Source: Termitidicoccus mucosus
Lineage (GTDB): Bacteria; Verrucomicrobiota; Verrucomicrobiia; Opitutales; Opitutaceae
Direction of reading: 5' to 3'
Assembly (NCBI RefSeq): GCF_038725785.1
Contig: NZ_CP109796.1
Location: 7,254,501 to 7,318,500, forward strand
DNA length: 64,000 nucleotides
The translations under genes were made by a program, and so were the position numbers. Shown in pieces: positions 33,191 to 43,224 of the stretch (within the stretch, counting starts at the first letter, position 1; each line of letters opens with the position of its first letter). A model generated the notes under the pieces. That model saw only the letters and a list, made by a program, of their open reading frames with translations. It made no database searches and was not told where the DNA came from.

Positions 33191-36100
33191 ATGCAAACTC
33201 TCAAAAATGACTTTCTTGCAGCCAAGGCGGCTTTTTCATGGCTGCCCCTGATGCTGGCTCTCGGCGGTGCGGCCATGGGACAGACGGTGATTGACGTGGA
33301 CCGGAACCGCTTTGAGAGCGCCCATGCCAACGTGACCGGCACCACCATCATCAACGTCCATGATGGCGTCACCTACACTTACGAGGGGGCCGGGCTGATC
33401 GCGTCGGAGGACGGCGGTGCGCTCAAGGTGGACGGGCGCAACACCATGCTCATCATCGGCCCCGTGGACGGCGGCACGGGCAAGACCGTCTTCACCGGCA
33501 ACCAGGCGTGGCGTGGCGGTGCGATTACCTTGGTCAACACCGCCAGTGCCTCCCTCACCAACGTCCGCTTCGGCGACCTGAACCGCGCCAACGCCGGCAA
33601 CCGCACCATCGGCGAGCACGGCGGCGCCATCAATATCAGCGCCGGCGCCTCCCTCACCCTCCGCAATGCCGAGTTCTACCGCAACGTCGCGGAGCGCGGC
33701 CCGCGACTGAGCACCGGCAGTATCGGCGGCGGCCATGGCGGCGCCATTTACATGATCAGCTCCGGCACGCTCGAAATTTATGATTCCACCTTCGGCGCCC
33801 TCGCGCGACCCGACCCGGTGGATTTTTTCAGCGCAGGCTGGACCCCGGCTGTGAACGCCGTCTCCACCGACGACCGCGGCACCGGCAACTGGGCCATCAG
33901 CGGGCTGGGCGGTGCCATCGGCTCCTCCGCTGCCGGCGCTACCCGCATCTCCATCTATAATTCCTTCTTCTACCACAACACCGCCGCCCGCAGTTCCATC
34001 GCCGCAGGCGGCGCAGGCGGCGCTATCGCGCTGGGAGAGAACGGCGGCGCCCAGCAGGCCTATATCGAGAATACGCTCTTTTACGGAAACCGCGCCCGTG
34101 ACGGACTCGGCGGCGGTGCCATCTACGTGAACGGCGCAGGCGGCGTCACCGTCACCCTCCAGGACTCCGTCTTCACCAACAACTTCACCACCGGCAATGG
34201 CGGCGCCATTTATATGAACGCAGGCAGGCTCAACCTCATCGCCACCCGCGACCTCGCCTACGAGGGCAATTACGCCGCCACCGGCGTCACCAACTCCGCC
34301 CCCTCCGCCGCCAAGGGCGGTTTCCTCTACATGAGCGGTGCCGCCATCGCCAACATCGACATCGCTCCCGGTGCCACCCTCACGATCGGCAGCACCGCCA
34401 ACTCCGCCCACGACACCTTCACCAGCAATAACACAAATGCCACCATCAATGTGAACTCCGGTTCCGCCGGCGGCAGTGGCGGCGGCACGCTCGTCCTCCA
34501 CGGTGCCAGCACCAACTTCAGCGGCACGCTGGCCGTCCACGCCGGAGGCGTCCTCCTTGGCGGCACCTCCGCGCGCCTCACTGGGACAAATACCGTCACG
34601 GTCAAGACTGGCGGCACCTTCGGCGGCATCGGCATCGCTCGCAATGTCTCAGTGGAGAGTGGTGGTGTTCTCCAAGTCGGACTTAATGACATGGCGGCCC
34701 CTACTGACTCACTTTTTGCCGCAACTGGCACACTGATGATGGCCAATAGTTCCAAATTTACCGGGAACGGTTATATTATGGCTGCTATAAATGAAGAGGG
34801 GAGTCCAATTAATAGCATCGTGCTTGGCACCTCTGCTGGTGATTGGGTGACTGCTGAGATATTGGCGAGTTCAACTATTATCATCAGTGGAAGTAGCTTG
34901 CTTACCGGCTCTGGTGGGTTGCTTAAAACAGGCGACGGGACATTGGAGATAAGGCGCGCGGGTGATTATGCCGGCGGCACTCGGTTGGAAGGCGGGCTCC
35001 TTGTCATTCGAGACGCCAACGCCCTCGGCACCGGCACGGTCAGCGTCAGTGGCACGAATACCGGGGTGATCTTCGGTACCGGTATGGATTTTGCCAATGC
35101 GATGGACATCTCAGGTGGCGTCACATTGACGACTTCCGTTGGCGATGTTTCGATGCAGGGAAGCATCACTGGTGCCGGCACCTTGATCAAACAGGGAAGC
35201 CGCGAGCTCATGCTTAATAACAGCGCCTCAGCCTTCACAGGCACCATCGCCATCAATCAGGGTGTCCTTTCCGGCAATATCAACGCCGCCTCCGCCGTGC
35301 GCTTCGCCAATGCCACTTACGCCGGCAATCTTGTCCGCTCCGCCGGGCAGTTGCTCGCCGGAAGTGGCAGCATCAGCGGCAATCTTTCGCTGGCCGACGG
35401 ACGATTGTCCTTTGACTTGCGCGATTATGACGGAGCCATAGGGGGAGTCTTCTATGATCAGATCAGGGTGAGCGGGAGCATATCAAATTCCGGGAACACC
35501 ACCATCAATCTCGACAATGTAGGGACTCAACAGACCTATTTCCTCATGTTTGGCGGCGACCTCTCCGGCCTGAATCTCGCGAATTTCTCCGTCTCCTCCG
35601 TCAACGGCGCTGCCATCACCAATCGCTATGACCCGATTCTCGGAATCGGACACTCCGGTTCCTCCTTCGCGGTCTCCCCCGGCGTGCGCAATCTCCGTGT
35701 GGCGTGGGCGGGAAGCAACACCGGCGCGCCTGCCGCGTGGGACACGCATGCCGGGAACTGGGGTGAGTCTTCCGGCGAACGTTACTTCCGGCACGGCGAC
35801 AGCGTGGTCTTCGGCGCGGCTTCGTCGGGCACCATCGCCATCGACGCGGCGGGCGTGACCGTCGGCGACCTCTCCGTCGAAACCGCCGCCGGGCAATCGC
35901 TCGCCTTCACGGGCGGCGGCATCACCGGCACCGACGCGTTGACCGATTCCGACCGGCATACCGGCGGCACGGATGGCTTGGTTTACCTTGGCGGCGGTTC
36001 GACCGCCGCGGTGACCAGCAGGCTCGTCAAGACCGGCGAGGGCACGCTCGTGTTTGCCAACGACGCCAATTCGTTTGCGGGCGGTATCGAGATCCGTTCC

Positions 36101-39100
36101 GGCACGCTCGCATTCGGCGACGGCGGCCAGCTTGGCAGGATGGGGCAGGCAATCGATTTTATCAACGATGCCGCGTTGCGCGCCGACGGAAACACCGCGC
36201 TCGCGGGCAATGTGACCATCGCGGCGGACAAGACGGCGACGTTCGACACACGGGAAAACTCGCTCGACTTCACGGGAACATTGGTCTCGGCGGCCACCTC
36301 GAAAATCGCCAAGGCCGGTTCGGGCGATTTGTGGATTTATAATACCAACCACGCCGGGCATCTGGGCGGCACGGAGGTGCGGGAGGGCCGCCTGCTCCTC
36401 GGTGGAAACGCCGATCTGGGCAGCGGCGCGGTGCTGGTGTCCTCCAGCGCGACATTCGGCGGCCACGGCACTGCCCGGAATGTGACGGCGCTGGCGGGTT
36501 CCGTGCTGCAAGTCGGCACGCCCGACGCCATGGTGGCGGAGCAATTGACCGTCTCCTCCACGCTGACCCTGCATGCGGGCGCGCAATTGAATTTCAACAT
36601 CCTGTCCGGCAATGCCGACCCGGCCTCCAGCGTGAACTCATCGCTCACGGCGGGCGGTCTGGCCATCGTCGGCGGTTCCTCGGCCAATCTTACCATCGAC
36701 TTGGACCGGCTGGCCAATGGCGTCTATAACTTCGGTAATGTTTCCACTCTCACCGGCGCGAAGATCACCTATTCCGGCCAGGACTTGGGTGAGCGCCAGA
36801 GAATCACCTACGAGTCGCTGGCGAACTCCGGCACCCTGTTAATAAAAATAGACCTCCCCGATAACGAGGTGATGCGCTGGACGGGGGCGGTGAATGGCGA
36901 GTGGAACATCAACACCGCCAACTGGCAGATCGCCGCCAGCGGCTCCTCATATTGGTTTGGTGACGGCGACAAGATCATCTTTGACGGCGCCGCCGATGCC
37001 GCCAATCCCGGCAACCGCACAATAAACATCGCAGGCAGGCGCATGACGCTTTCCGACTTGGTTGTGTCGGGAACGGCGGATTATGTTTTCCGGGGCGGCG
37101 CGGAGATCATAACTGATGCGAGTTCCGCGACGCCCAATATTTCCGGGAGTGCGCAAGGCAAATTATACAAGAGCGGCGCCGGCACGCTCGCGTTTGAAAA
37201 CGCGGGCAACCAGTTCAACGGCGGCATCGAAATCGCCGGCGGCGCGGTGTCGTTTACCAGGGCGGAGCAACTGCGCACCAACGGCGCGGGCATCGTGCTG
37301 GATTCCGGCACCCTGCGCGCGGCGGCGGAGCTTCTGGTGCTGTCCGAGGAAATCAAGATCGGCACGGGCGCGTCCGGCGCCTTCGACACGGCCGGGCACA
37401 CGGTGCGTTACACGGGCACCTTTGCCTCCGGCGCCAGTGGGACGTTTGTGAAAACCGGCTCCGGCGCGTTGGAGCTCATGGCCGACAACTCCGCGTATGA
37501 CGGCTCGATGCTGGTCACGGGCGGCGAGTTGCTGTTGCGCAATGACGCGCTGGCGCAGACACGACTCGGCGGCACGGTGCGCGTCTTGTCCGGCGGGGCG
37601 TTTGGCGGGGAAGGCGTGGTCACCGGCACCGTCACGGTGGGGCAGGGGGGCTCGCTGCGAATCGGCACGGCAGTCACCGGGCAGGAGCAATTGCAAGTGG
37701 CCGATCTCCGGATGGAGGATGGCTCTTTCCTCTATGGCGGCGGCGTGCTGGCCGGAGCCATGACCGTCGGCTCCAGTGCGGGCGGTTTGGTCACATTAAA
37801 CAATATCGCAGGAAAGCCCGTCACCATCACCGCGACCACCAGCGGTCCCGGCACGCTGGTAAAGGCGGGCGGCGGCGTGCTCACGCTTTCCGGCACCGCG
37901 GCGCTCGGTCATCATGCGACTCGCATCGCGGGTGGCCTGGTTTACCTGCGCGACATTGATTCCGGCGAAATACCGACGGTCGTCCACTCTTTCGATCTTG
38001 CCGGCGGCTGGCTGGACTTGTCCGACGTGCGGGATTACGGCGACGTGCCGTTTATCACCTGGAACAATCTCAGTTTTACCGGCAGTGCCGGCGGGGTCAT
38101 CGGCTATGGCGACGAAATCAAGCTGCGCGACGGCGACGTGGGCTTCCAGATCGGCGGTTCGGGCACCGGACGCGGCGTTTTTGTGGTCGTCGATGCCGGA
38201 AGCGGCACCGCCACCCTCAGCGGCAGCAGCAACTACGTGGGCTACACGCGGGTGGACAGCGGCGTGTTGAGCGTCAGCCACGACACCAATCTGGGCAACA
38301 CCGACGCCTCCATCGTCGCCCCCCGCGATGTCATCCTCAACGGCGGCAACCTGCTCGTGGCCGGAGGATTCGCCAGCGAGCGCAAGATCGAGATGCGTCA
38401 GAGCGGCACGGTCATCGTAAACAGCGGCACCGCCTCGTGGCTCGACCTCTCGGGCGCCGGCGCCTTCACGAAGGAGGGCGAAGGCACGCTCTTCCTCACC
38501 CTGCCCGGCAGCGGAACCAGCGCCCACACCGGCGCGAAGACCGTCGCCGCCGGCGTCCTCCAAGGCCGCGCCAACACGCTGGCCGGCGTCATCACCAACA
38601 GCAGCACCGTGGCGCTCTACGCTGACGAATCCGATTTTCCCGCCGGCGTATTCACCGGCACCATCGTCGGCGGCACGTTTGCCAAAACTGGCGACGGCAC
38701 CGCTGACATCGGTTCCACCGCAGCCTTCACCGGTCTCGCTGCCTTGCGCGTGGAGGATGGCGTGCTCACTAGCACCGGGATGCCCCTGACGCTCTCGGCT
38801 GTGGCGTCCATTGACATCGGCGACCGCGGCACTTTCAGCCTGCCCAAGGGGGGAACGCTGACGGCGGCGGTGGTTCGCAATCAGGGCATGATTCGCGTCG
38901 GCCTCGGTGCCGGCGGCACCGTGCCCTCCGAGACGCTGACCATCCAGGGCGACTATCACGGCGGCGCATCCGCCGCCGCGCCCGGCTACCTCACGCTCGG
39001 CCTTGGGCGCGTCGTGGAGGGCCGGGTGATCGAGGCCGACACCTTCCACATCACCGGCAGCGCCGCCGGAACGACCTACGTGACCTTTGCGCGCCAGACC

Positions 39101-40228
39101 GCAAACGATCCCTTCGCGGATAATCTCGCGAACCTCGCCGACTCGCTTCCGCTTAACGTCGTGCGCGTGGACGGTGGTGGCGGCGAGTTTCTCCAAAGCG
39201 GGCGCCTCACCTATGGCGTGAAGGACTACGTGCTCGTCTATGAGCCGGACACCGGCACGAGCCACTGGCGCATTTCCCTGGCCTCCGAGATTCCGGCGCT
39301 CGTGGCCGTTGACGCCGCGCTCATGCTCGCCAATCACGCTTCTTTCGGCGGTCTCTCCCAACGCCTCGAATCCATGGGACTGCTCGACGGCTACAAGGGG
39401 CGCCAAGGTTTCGATCTTTGGGCCAACGGCATTTACCGCCGCGACAAGTTCTCCGACACCATCTACTCCGGTGCCACCGCCAACACCTACGGCTGGCAGG
39501 CTGGTGTGGACTACACCGATGCCAACCTTTCTTTCGCCCTCGGCATTTTCGTCGAAAAAATCACGTCCGATACCGATATGCCCTACGCCACCGACACCAA
39601 ATCGGATACCGACGGGTTCGGCGCCTATATCACCTATCGCCCGTCCAAGTGGTTTTTCAACCTCCTCATTCGCCTGAACAATGGCCGCTACGACGTGAAC
39701 ATCCCCGAGACACCCACCTTCGGCACCGATACCGGCGGTGCGGGCATCTCCGTTGATGTCGGACGTTATTACGACCTGGGCTCCGGCTGGCTGCTGGAAC
39801 CGCAGGTCCAGTTCCAATGGAGCCGCTCCAATGTGGACAACACGAAGGATAGCGTGCCCGTGGCCGGCATCAACGATCCCCGCACCAACTACGCGCGCGA
39901 ATACCGTGTGCGCGCGATCGAATACAGCTCGCTGCGCGGCAGCCTCATGCTCAGCCGGAGCCTCGTCACCCGGCACGGTTGGGAGGTGCGCCCCTACGCC
40001 CGCGCCGCGTATGCCGGCGAGTTTGGCGGCGACACCGAAATGACGGTATATACCATCGGTGAGACTATAAAGTATGACAATTCGCTCGGCGGCGGCTACG
40101 GCACGCTGAACGGCGGCGCGACCGTGCGCATCCGCGACCGCTTCGATTTATGGGCTGATCTGGCTTGGTATTACGCCGGCAAGATCGACGGCTATAGCAT
40201 CAACCTCGGCGCCGGCTGGCGCTTTTAA
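33191..40228 (+). CDS. Giant autotransporter with Pmp-like motifs and PATR repeats
   Basis: 2345 residues. Signal peptide to about residue 36 (LPLMLALGGAAMGQ). The N-terminal passenger (about 40-420) has at least seven GGAI motifs (for example GNGGAIYMNAG, HGGAINISAG) alternating with FxxN motifs (FTGN, FYRN, FYHN, FYGN, FTNN). This pattern is known from chlamydial polymorphic membrane proteins and other parallel beta-helices. Residues about 500-2000 carry around ten PATR-like repeats (for example LVKTGEGTLVFANDANSFAG). The last 280 residues are a classical autotransporter beta-barrel (QGFDLWANGIYRRDKF ... NLGAGWRF, ending in F). The passenger would be exposed at the cell surface, probably for adhesion or polymer binding. 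Codon and base composition shift to lower GC between about 34680 and 35500, suggesting a recombined passenger segment. A TonB receptor follows after 125 bases. Confidence 0.9.
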   Translation: MQTLKNDFLAAKAAFSWLPLMLALGGAAMGQTVIDVDRNRFESAHANVTGTTIINVHDGVTYTYEGAGLIASEDGGALKVDGRNTMLIIGPVDGGTGKTVFTGNQAWRGGAITLVNTASASLTNVRFGDLNRANAGNRTIGEHGGAINISAGASLTLRNAEFYRNVAERGPRLSTGSIGGGHGGAIYMISSGTLEIYDSTFGALARPDPVDFFSAGWTPAVNAVSTDDRGTGNWAISGLGGAIGSSAAGATRISIYNSFFYHNTAARSSIAAGGAGGAIALGENGGAQQAYIENTLFYGNRARDGLGGGAIYVNGAGGVTVTLQDSVFTNNFTTGNGGAIYMNAGRLNLIATRDLAYEGNYAATGVTNSAPSAAKGGFLYMSGAAIANIDIAPGATLTIGSTANSAHDTFTSNNTNATINVNSGSAGGSGGGTLVLHGASTNFSGTLAVHAGGVLLGGTSARLTGTNTVTVKTGGTFGGIGIARNVSVESGGVLQVGLNDMAAPTDSLFAATGTLMMANSSKFTGNGYIMAAINEEGSPINSIVLGTSAGDWVTAEILASSTIIISGSSLLTGSGGLLKTGDGTLEIRRAGDYAGGTRLEGGLLVIRDANALGTGTVSVSGTNTGVIFGTGMDFANAMDISGGVTLTTSVGDVSMQGSITGAGTLIKQGSRELMLNNSASAFTGTIAINQGVLSGNINAASAVRFANATYAGNLVRSAGQLLAGSGSISGNLSLADGRLSFDLRDYDGAIGGVFYDQIRVSGSISNSGNTTINLDNVGTQQTYFLMFGGDLSGLNLANFSVSSVNGAAITNRYDPILGIGHSGSSFAVSPGVRNLRVAWAGSNTGAPAAWDTHAGNWGESSGERYFRHGDSVVFGAASSGTIAIDAAGVTVGDLSVETAAGQSLAFTGGGITGTDALTDSDRHTGGTDGLVYLGGGSTAAVTSRLVKTGEGTLVFANDANSFAGGIEIRSGTLAFGDGGQLGRMGQAIDFINDAALRADGNTALAGNVTIAADKTATFDTRENSLDFTGTLVSAATSKIAKAGSGDLWIYNTNHAGHLGGTEVREGRLLLGGNADLGSGAVLVSSSATFGGHGTARNVTALAGSVLQVGTPDAMVAEQLTVSSTLTLHAGAQLNFNILSGNADPASSVNSSLTAGGLAIVGGSSANLTIDLDRLANGVYNFGNVSTLTGAKITYSGQDLGERQRITYESLANSGTLLIKIDLPDNEVMRWTGAVNGEWNINTANWQIAASGSSYWFGDGDKIIFDGAADAANPGNRTINIAGRRMTLSDLVVSGTADYVFRGGAEIITDASSATPNISGSAQGKLYKSGAGTLAFENAGNQFNGGIEIAGGAVSFTRAEQLRTNGAGIVLDSGTLRAAAELLVLSEEIKIGTGASGAFDTAGHTVRYTGTFASGASGTFVKTGSGALELMADNSAYDGSMLVTGGELLLRNDALAQTRLGGTVRVLSGGAFGGEGVVTGTVTVGQGGSLRIGTAVTGQEQLQVADLRMEDGSFLYGGGVLAGAMTVGSSAGGLVTLNNIAGKPVTITATTSGPGTLVKAGGGVLTLSGTAALGHHATRIAGGLVYLRDIDSGEIPTVVHSFDLAGGWLDLSDVRDYGDVPFITWNNLSFTGSAGGVIGYGDEIKLRDGDVGFQIGGSGTGRGVFVVVDAGSGTATLSGSSNYVGYTRVDSGVLSVSHDTNLGNTDASIVAPRDVILNGGNLLVAGGFASERKIEMRQSGTVIVNSGTASWLDLSGAGAFTKEGEGTLFLTLPGSGTSAHTGAKTVAAGVLQGRANTLAGVITNSSTVALYADESDFPAGVFTGTIVGGTFAKTGDGTADIGSTAAFTGLAALRVEDGVLTSTGMPLTLSAVASIDIGDRGTFSLPKGGTLTAAVVRNQGMIRVGLGAGGTVPSETLTIQGDYHGGASAAAPGYLTLGLGRVVEGRVIEADTFHITGSAAGTTYVTFARQTANDPFADNLANLADSLPLNVVRVDGGGGEFLQSGRLTYGVKDYVLVYEPDTGTSHWRISLASEIPALVAVDAALMLANHASFGGLSQRLESMGLLDGYKGRQGFDLWANGIYRRDKFSDTIYSGATANTYGWQAGVDYTDANLSFALGIFVEKITSDTDMPYATDTKSDTDGFGAYITYRPSKWFFNLLIRLNNGRYDVNIPETPTFGTDTGGAGISVDVGRYYDLGSGWLLEPQVQFQWSRSNVDNTKDSVPVAGINDPRTNYAREYRVRAIEYSSLRGSLMLSRSLVTRHGWEVRPYARAAYAGEFGGDTEMTVYTIGETIKYDNSLGGGYGTLNGGATVRIRDRFDLWADLAWYYAGKIDGYSINLGAGWRF

Positions 40229-40252
40229 GGAAAATAAAAACCAACCAATGAA

Positions 40253-40326
40253 TTCACCGCCAGGACGCAAAGAATTATATTATAAATAAATCTCCTCCTC
40301 TGTGCTCTTTGCGCCTTTGTGGTGAA
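40253..40326. repeat. Imperfect 21-bp inverted repeat between autotransporter and TonB receptor
   Basis: ttcaccgccaggacgcaaag (from 40253) pairs imperfectly with ctttgcgcctttgtggtgaa (ending 40326), with about four mismatches and an AT-rich loop. It resembles the family E palindrome at 29952-30047 and may be a weak terminator or a decayed copy. Confidence 0.6.
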
Positions 40327-40353
40327 TAAAGATATTTAAATATAAAACCGATT

Positions 40354-43164
40354 ATGAAAAACCCGAATTATATTATTCGCACGACCTTGGCGGGTTTGCT
40401 GCCGCTGGTGGCAGGCGTCGCCCTTTTCGGGCAGGCGGTGGCGCAGCCCGCGGACGACGAGCCGCCCGCGCCGCCGCCGGCTGCCGTCGTCACCGGCACG
40501 GCAACTTCGGCCCAGGCGCAGGCCGACGATCAGGGCGAGGACGTCGTCGTGCTGGAGGAATTCACCGTCAAGACCTCCAAGGAAGAGTCTTACATCGGCG
40601 CGACCACCACTGCAGGCACCCGCGTGGTGGCCGATATCCTCGACCTGCCTTTTTCCATTCAGGTGCTTTCCAAGGATTTTATCGACGATTTCCAGCTCCT
40701 CGACTTCGAGGAACAGGCCGCCTACATCGGCGGCATGACGCCCGGCGACCCCGCCACCGGCACTCCCTCCAACAGCCTGCGCGGCTATGGCGTGCCTGTT
40801 TTTCGCAATGGTTTCCGTCGCACCCAGAGGCCGGAATCCAACAGCATCCGGCAGACGGAGGTCATCCGTGGACCACAGTCCGCTCTCTTCGGGCGCACCT
40901 CGCCCGGCGGCGTGGTCAACATGCTTTCCAAGCAACCCCAGACCAAGTTCAAGACCGCCGCCACCGCCATCTACGGCTCCTACGCCAACCAGCGCACCAG
41001 CGCCTACGTGACCGGTCCGCTCATCCCCCGCAAGCTCTTCTACCGCATCGACGCCGAGTATTACGACATGGAGCGCAACACTGACTACTGGTTCGACCGC
41101 ACCTTTAACCTCTCCGGTTCAGTCATCTACAAATTCACCGCCGACACTGCGCTCACCGCCGAGTTTGAGCACACCAAGAAATTCATGAACGATTCCAGTG
41201 TCGGCGGCTATACCATCGACCGCTCCGCCGACCCGCTCTACGAGCAGTTTCTGGCCGACCCGCTAAACGCGGACTACGCGCAGCACTCGCCCTATTGGCG
41301 CCGCGTGGCCCTCTTCGATTATGACAATACCGCCGTGCGTGACCGACTCACGAGTTTCAACGCCGCTGGCACCGAGCGCCGCACCACGCGCGAGAACGAC
41401 TCCTTTTACCTGAAACTCGAGCACCGCTTCGCCCCCGATGTCTCCATGCGCGTAAACTTCGGCTATTCAGCGCGCGACTTCCTCCAGCACACCCTCTCCT
41501 CCCTCTCCATCTGGGACCCCGACTGGCAGGCCAGCTATAATTCCGCCTACGTCCCCTCCAGCGACCACTCCGACGGAAACTGGGGGCTCCAGAGCGGAAA
41601 ATGGACGCAAAATGACAACATCACCCCCGCCTATCCCGGTCGTCGCACGCAGGCGCTCCACTTCGACTACGACTACAAGGAATACGGCTTCCAGATCGAC
41701 TTTACCAAGAACTGGCGCACCGCCGTCCGGCAAAGCTCGCTGCTCACCTTCGACTACTTCCGCGAAAAAAGCTCCTTCCGCCAATGGTATCTGCGGGGCG
41801 ACCCCACTGCCACCACCGGCAGGAACAGCGCCCTGCGCGAGGCCCTCGCCACCATGCTCGGCTACCCTGGCGCGGCGCAGTTGCCAAACGACATCTGGAG
41901 CGCCTATGTCACGCCCGACCCCTTCCACCTCGACACCGTGCTTCCCCTGCCCGGCGGGCGCACCATCACCGCAGGGGCGCTCTACTCGCTCACTCCCCCC
42001 TACGACTCCGCCGCCTACCCTTGGACGCCGCGCAACGCCTACGACGACGTCGCCCGCATGTATAGCAATATTTACGACATGGACCGCCTCACCTACGGCG
42101 CGCTCCTCAGCCATCAGGTCTCGCTTTTCGACGACCGCGTTTACCTCATCGGCACCCTTCGCCAGGACTTCTCCGAGGTCGAGCGCCGCATCCCCTACGA
42201 CTGGGTGGTCGCCGAGCACGCGCGCGCCCAGGCGGCTCACCCGCAAATCGATCTGGGCACTCCCATCGACATGGAAAACCCGGCCTCCGCCCAGATCGTG
42301 AAAGTGGGGCGCGAAAACACCGGCAACACCCGCGCCATGTCCTACAGCGCCGGTGTCTCCTACAGTGTCCTCCGGGACAAGAAGCTCATCGCTTACGTGA
42401 GCTACGGCAAATCCTTCGACCCCGAGATGCAGGTGGACCCCTTCACTGGGGAAATCTTTGGCAATCGCACCGCCACGGGCGTGGATGCCGGGCTGAAGGG
42501 CATCCTCCGTGCCCCCGGTGGCATCGTGCTTCAATACGAGGTCGCTGTCTTCAAGATCACCGAGAAAAACGCCGCGGTGCGCAACCCCCTTTGGGAGGAC
42601 AACTCCAACTTGGCCAACGAGGTGGAAGACCTCGCCGAACTGCCGGCCTATTACGTGCCCGTGACGAGCAAGGGCAATGGCATGTCCATCGACATCAAGG
42701 GCGACAACTTCTTCACCCCCGGCCTGGCCTTGAACGGGAAGATCGACTGGCTCGACAAAACCTACGCCACCTATCCCGGTCGCGACGACCCCACGCAACC
42801 CCAATACCGCGTGGGCGGCCGCTTCACCAACACCCCCGCCCGCTCCTTGGGCGTGGGCGCGTCCTACAAGATCCAGTCCGGCCCGTTGAAAAGCCTGAAA
42901 TTCGGCCTGAGCCACACCTACACGCCCCGGCGCCTGATGACGTATTTCGATCCGGCGACCACCAGCGCGCTTGCGCAGGACGCACGCTGGCTCCCCCGCC
43001 AGAGCCTGTGGGGCGCTTTCGTCAGCTATCCCCGGCGTTTCGGGAAGCTCTTCGTGCTCTTTCAGGTAAACGCGAAAAACCTGTTCGATGACATGACCAT
43101 CACCCCCGCCAGCTACATGCCCAACGGCCGCGAGATCACCGGGCAGGTGACCGTGGAATTCTGA
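40354..43164 (+). CDS. TonB-dependent outer-membrane receptor
   Basis: 936 residues with signal peptide (TTLAGLLPLVAGVALFGQAVA). A Pro/Ala-rich spacer is followed by VVLEEFTVKTSKEESYIGAT (65-84), a conserved segment of verrucomicrobial receptors. The plug domain covers about 85-210, including QTEVIRGPQSALFGRTSPGG. The remainder is a 22-strand beta-barrel ending ITGQVTVEF with terminal aromatic residue. The barrel is FhuA/FhuE-like (siderophore-type) by overall pattern, but in this setting it could equally import an oligosaccharide; there is no SusD partner. It would take its energy from TonB-ExbBD, none of which is in the window. It sits between two giant surface-protein genes, 60 bases before the next start, so all three may be expressed together. 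Confidence 0.92.
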   Translation: MKNPNYIIRTTLAGLLPLVAGVALFGQAVAQPADDEPPAPPPAAVVTGTATSAQAQADDQGEDVVVLEEFTVKTSKEESYIGATTTAGTRVVADILDLPFSIQVLSKDFIDDFQLLDFEEQAAYIGGMTPGDPATGTPSNSLRGYGVPVFRNGFRRTQRPESNSIRQTEVIRGPQSALFGRTSPGGVVNMLSKQPQTKFKTAATAIYGSYANQRTSAYVTGPLIPRKLFYRIDAEYYDMERNTDYWFDRTFNLSGSVIYKFTADTALTAEFEHTKKFMNDSSVGGYTIDRSADPLYEQFLADPLNADYAQHSPYWRRVALFDYDNTAVRDRLTSFNAAGTERRTTRENDSFYLKLEHRFAPDVSMRVNFGYSARDFLQHTLSSLSIWDPDWQASYNSAYVPSSDHSDGNWGLQSGKWTQNDNITPAYPGRRTQALHFDYDYKEYGFQIDFTKNWRTAVRQSSLLTFDYFREKSSFRQWYLRGDPTATTGRNSALREALATMLGYPGAAQLPNDIWSAYVTPDPFHLDTVLPLPGGRTITAGALYSLTPPYDSAAYPWTPRNAYDDVARMYSNIYDMDRLTYGALLSHQVSLFDDRVYLIGTLRQDFSEVERRIPYDWVVAEHARAQAAHPQIDLGTPIDMENPASAQIVKVGRENTGNTRAMSYSAGVSYSVLRDKKLIAYVSYGKSFDPEMQVDPFTGEIFGNRTATGVDAGLKGILRAPGGIVLQYEVAVFKITEKNAAVRNPLWEDNSNLANEVEDLAELPAYYVPVTSKGNGMSIDIKGDNFFTPGLALNGKIDWLDKTYATYPGRDDPTQPQYRVGGRFTNTPARSLGVGASYKIQSGPLKSLKFGLSHTYTPRRLMTYFDPATTSALAQDARWLPRQSLWGAFVSYPRRFGKLFVLFQVNAKNLFDDMTITPASYMPNGREITGQVTVEF

Positions 43165-43224
43165 GCCATGCGGACAAACGAGCAAAACCGGGCATCGAGC
43201 CTGAAACTTAAAACCTCCACTTTT

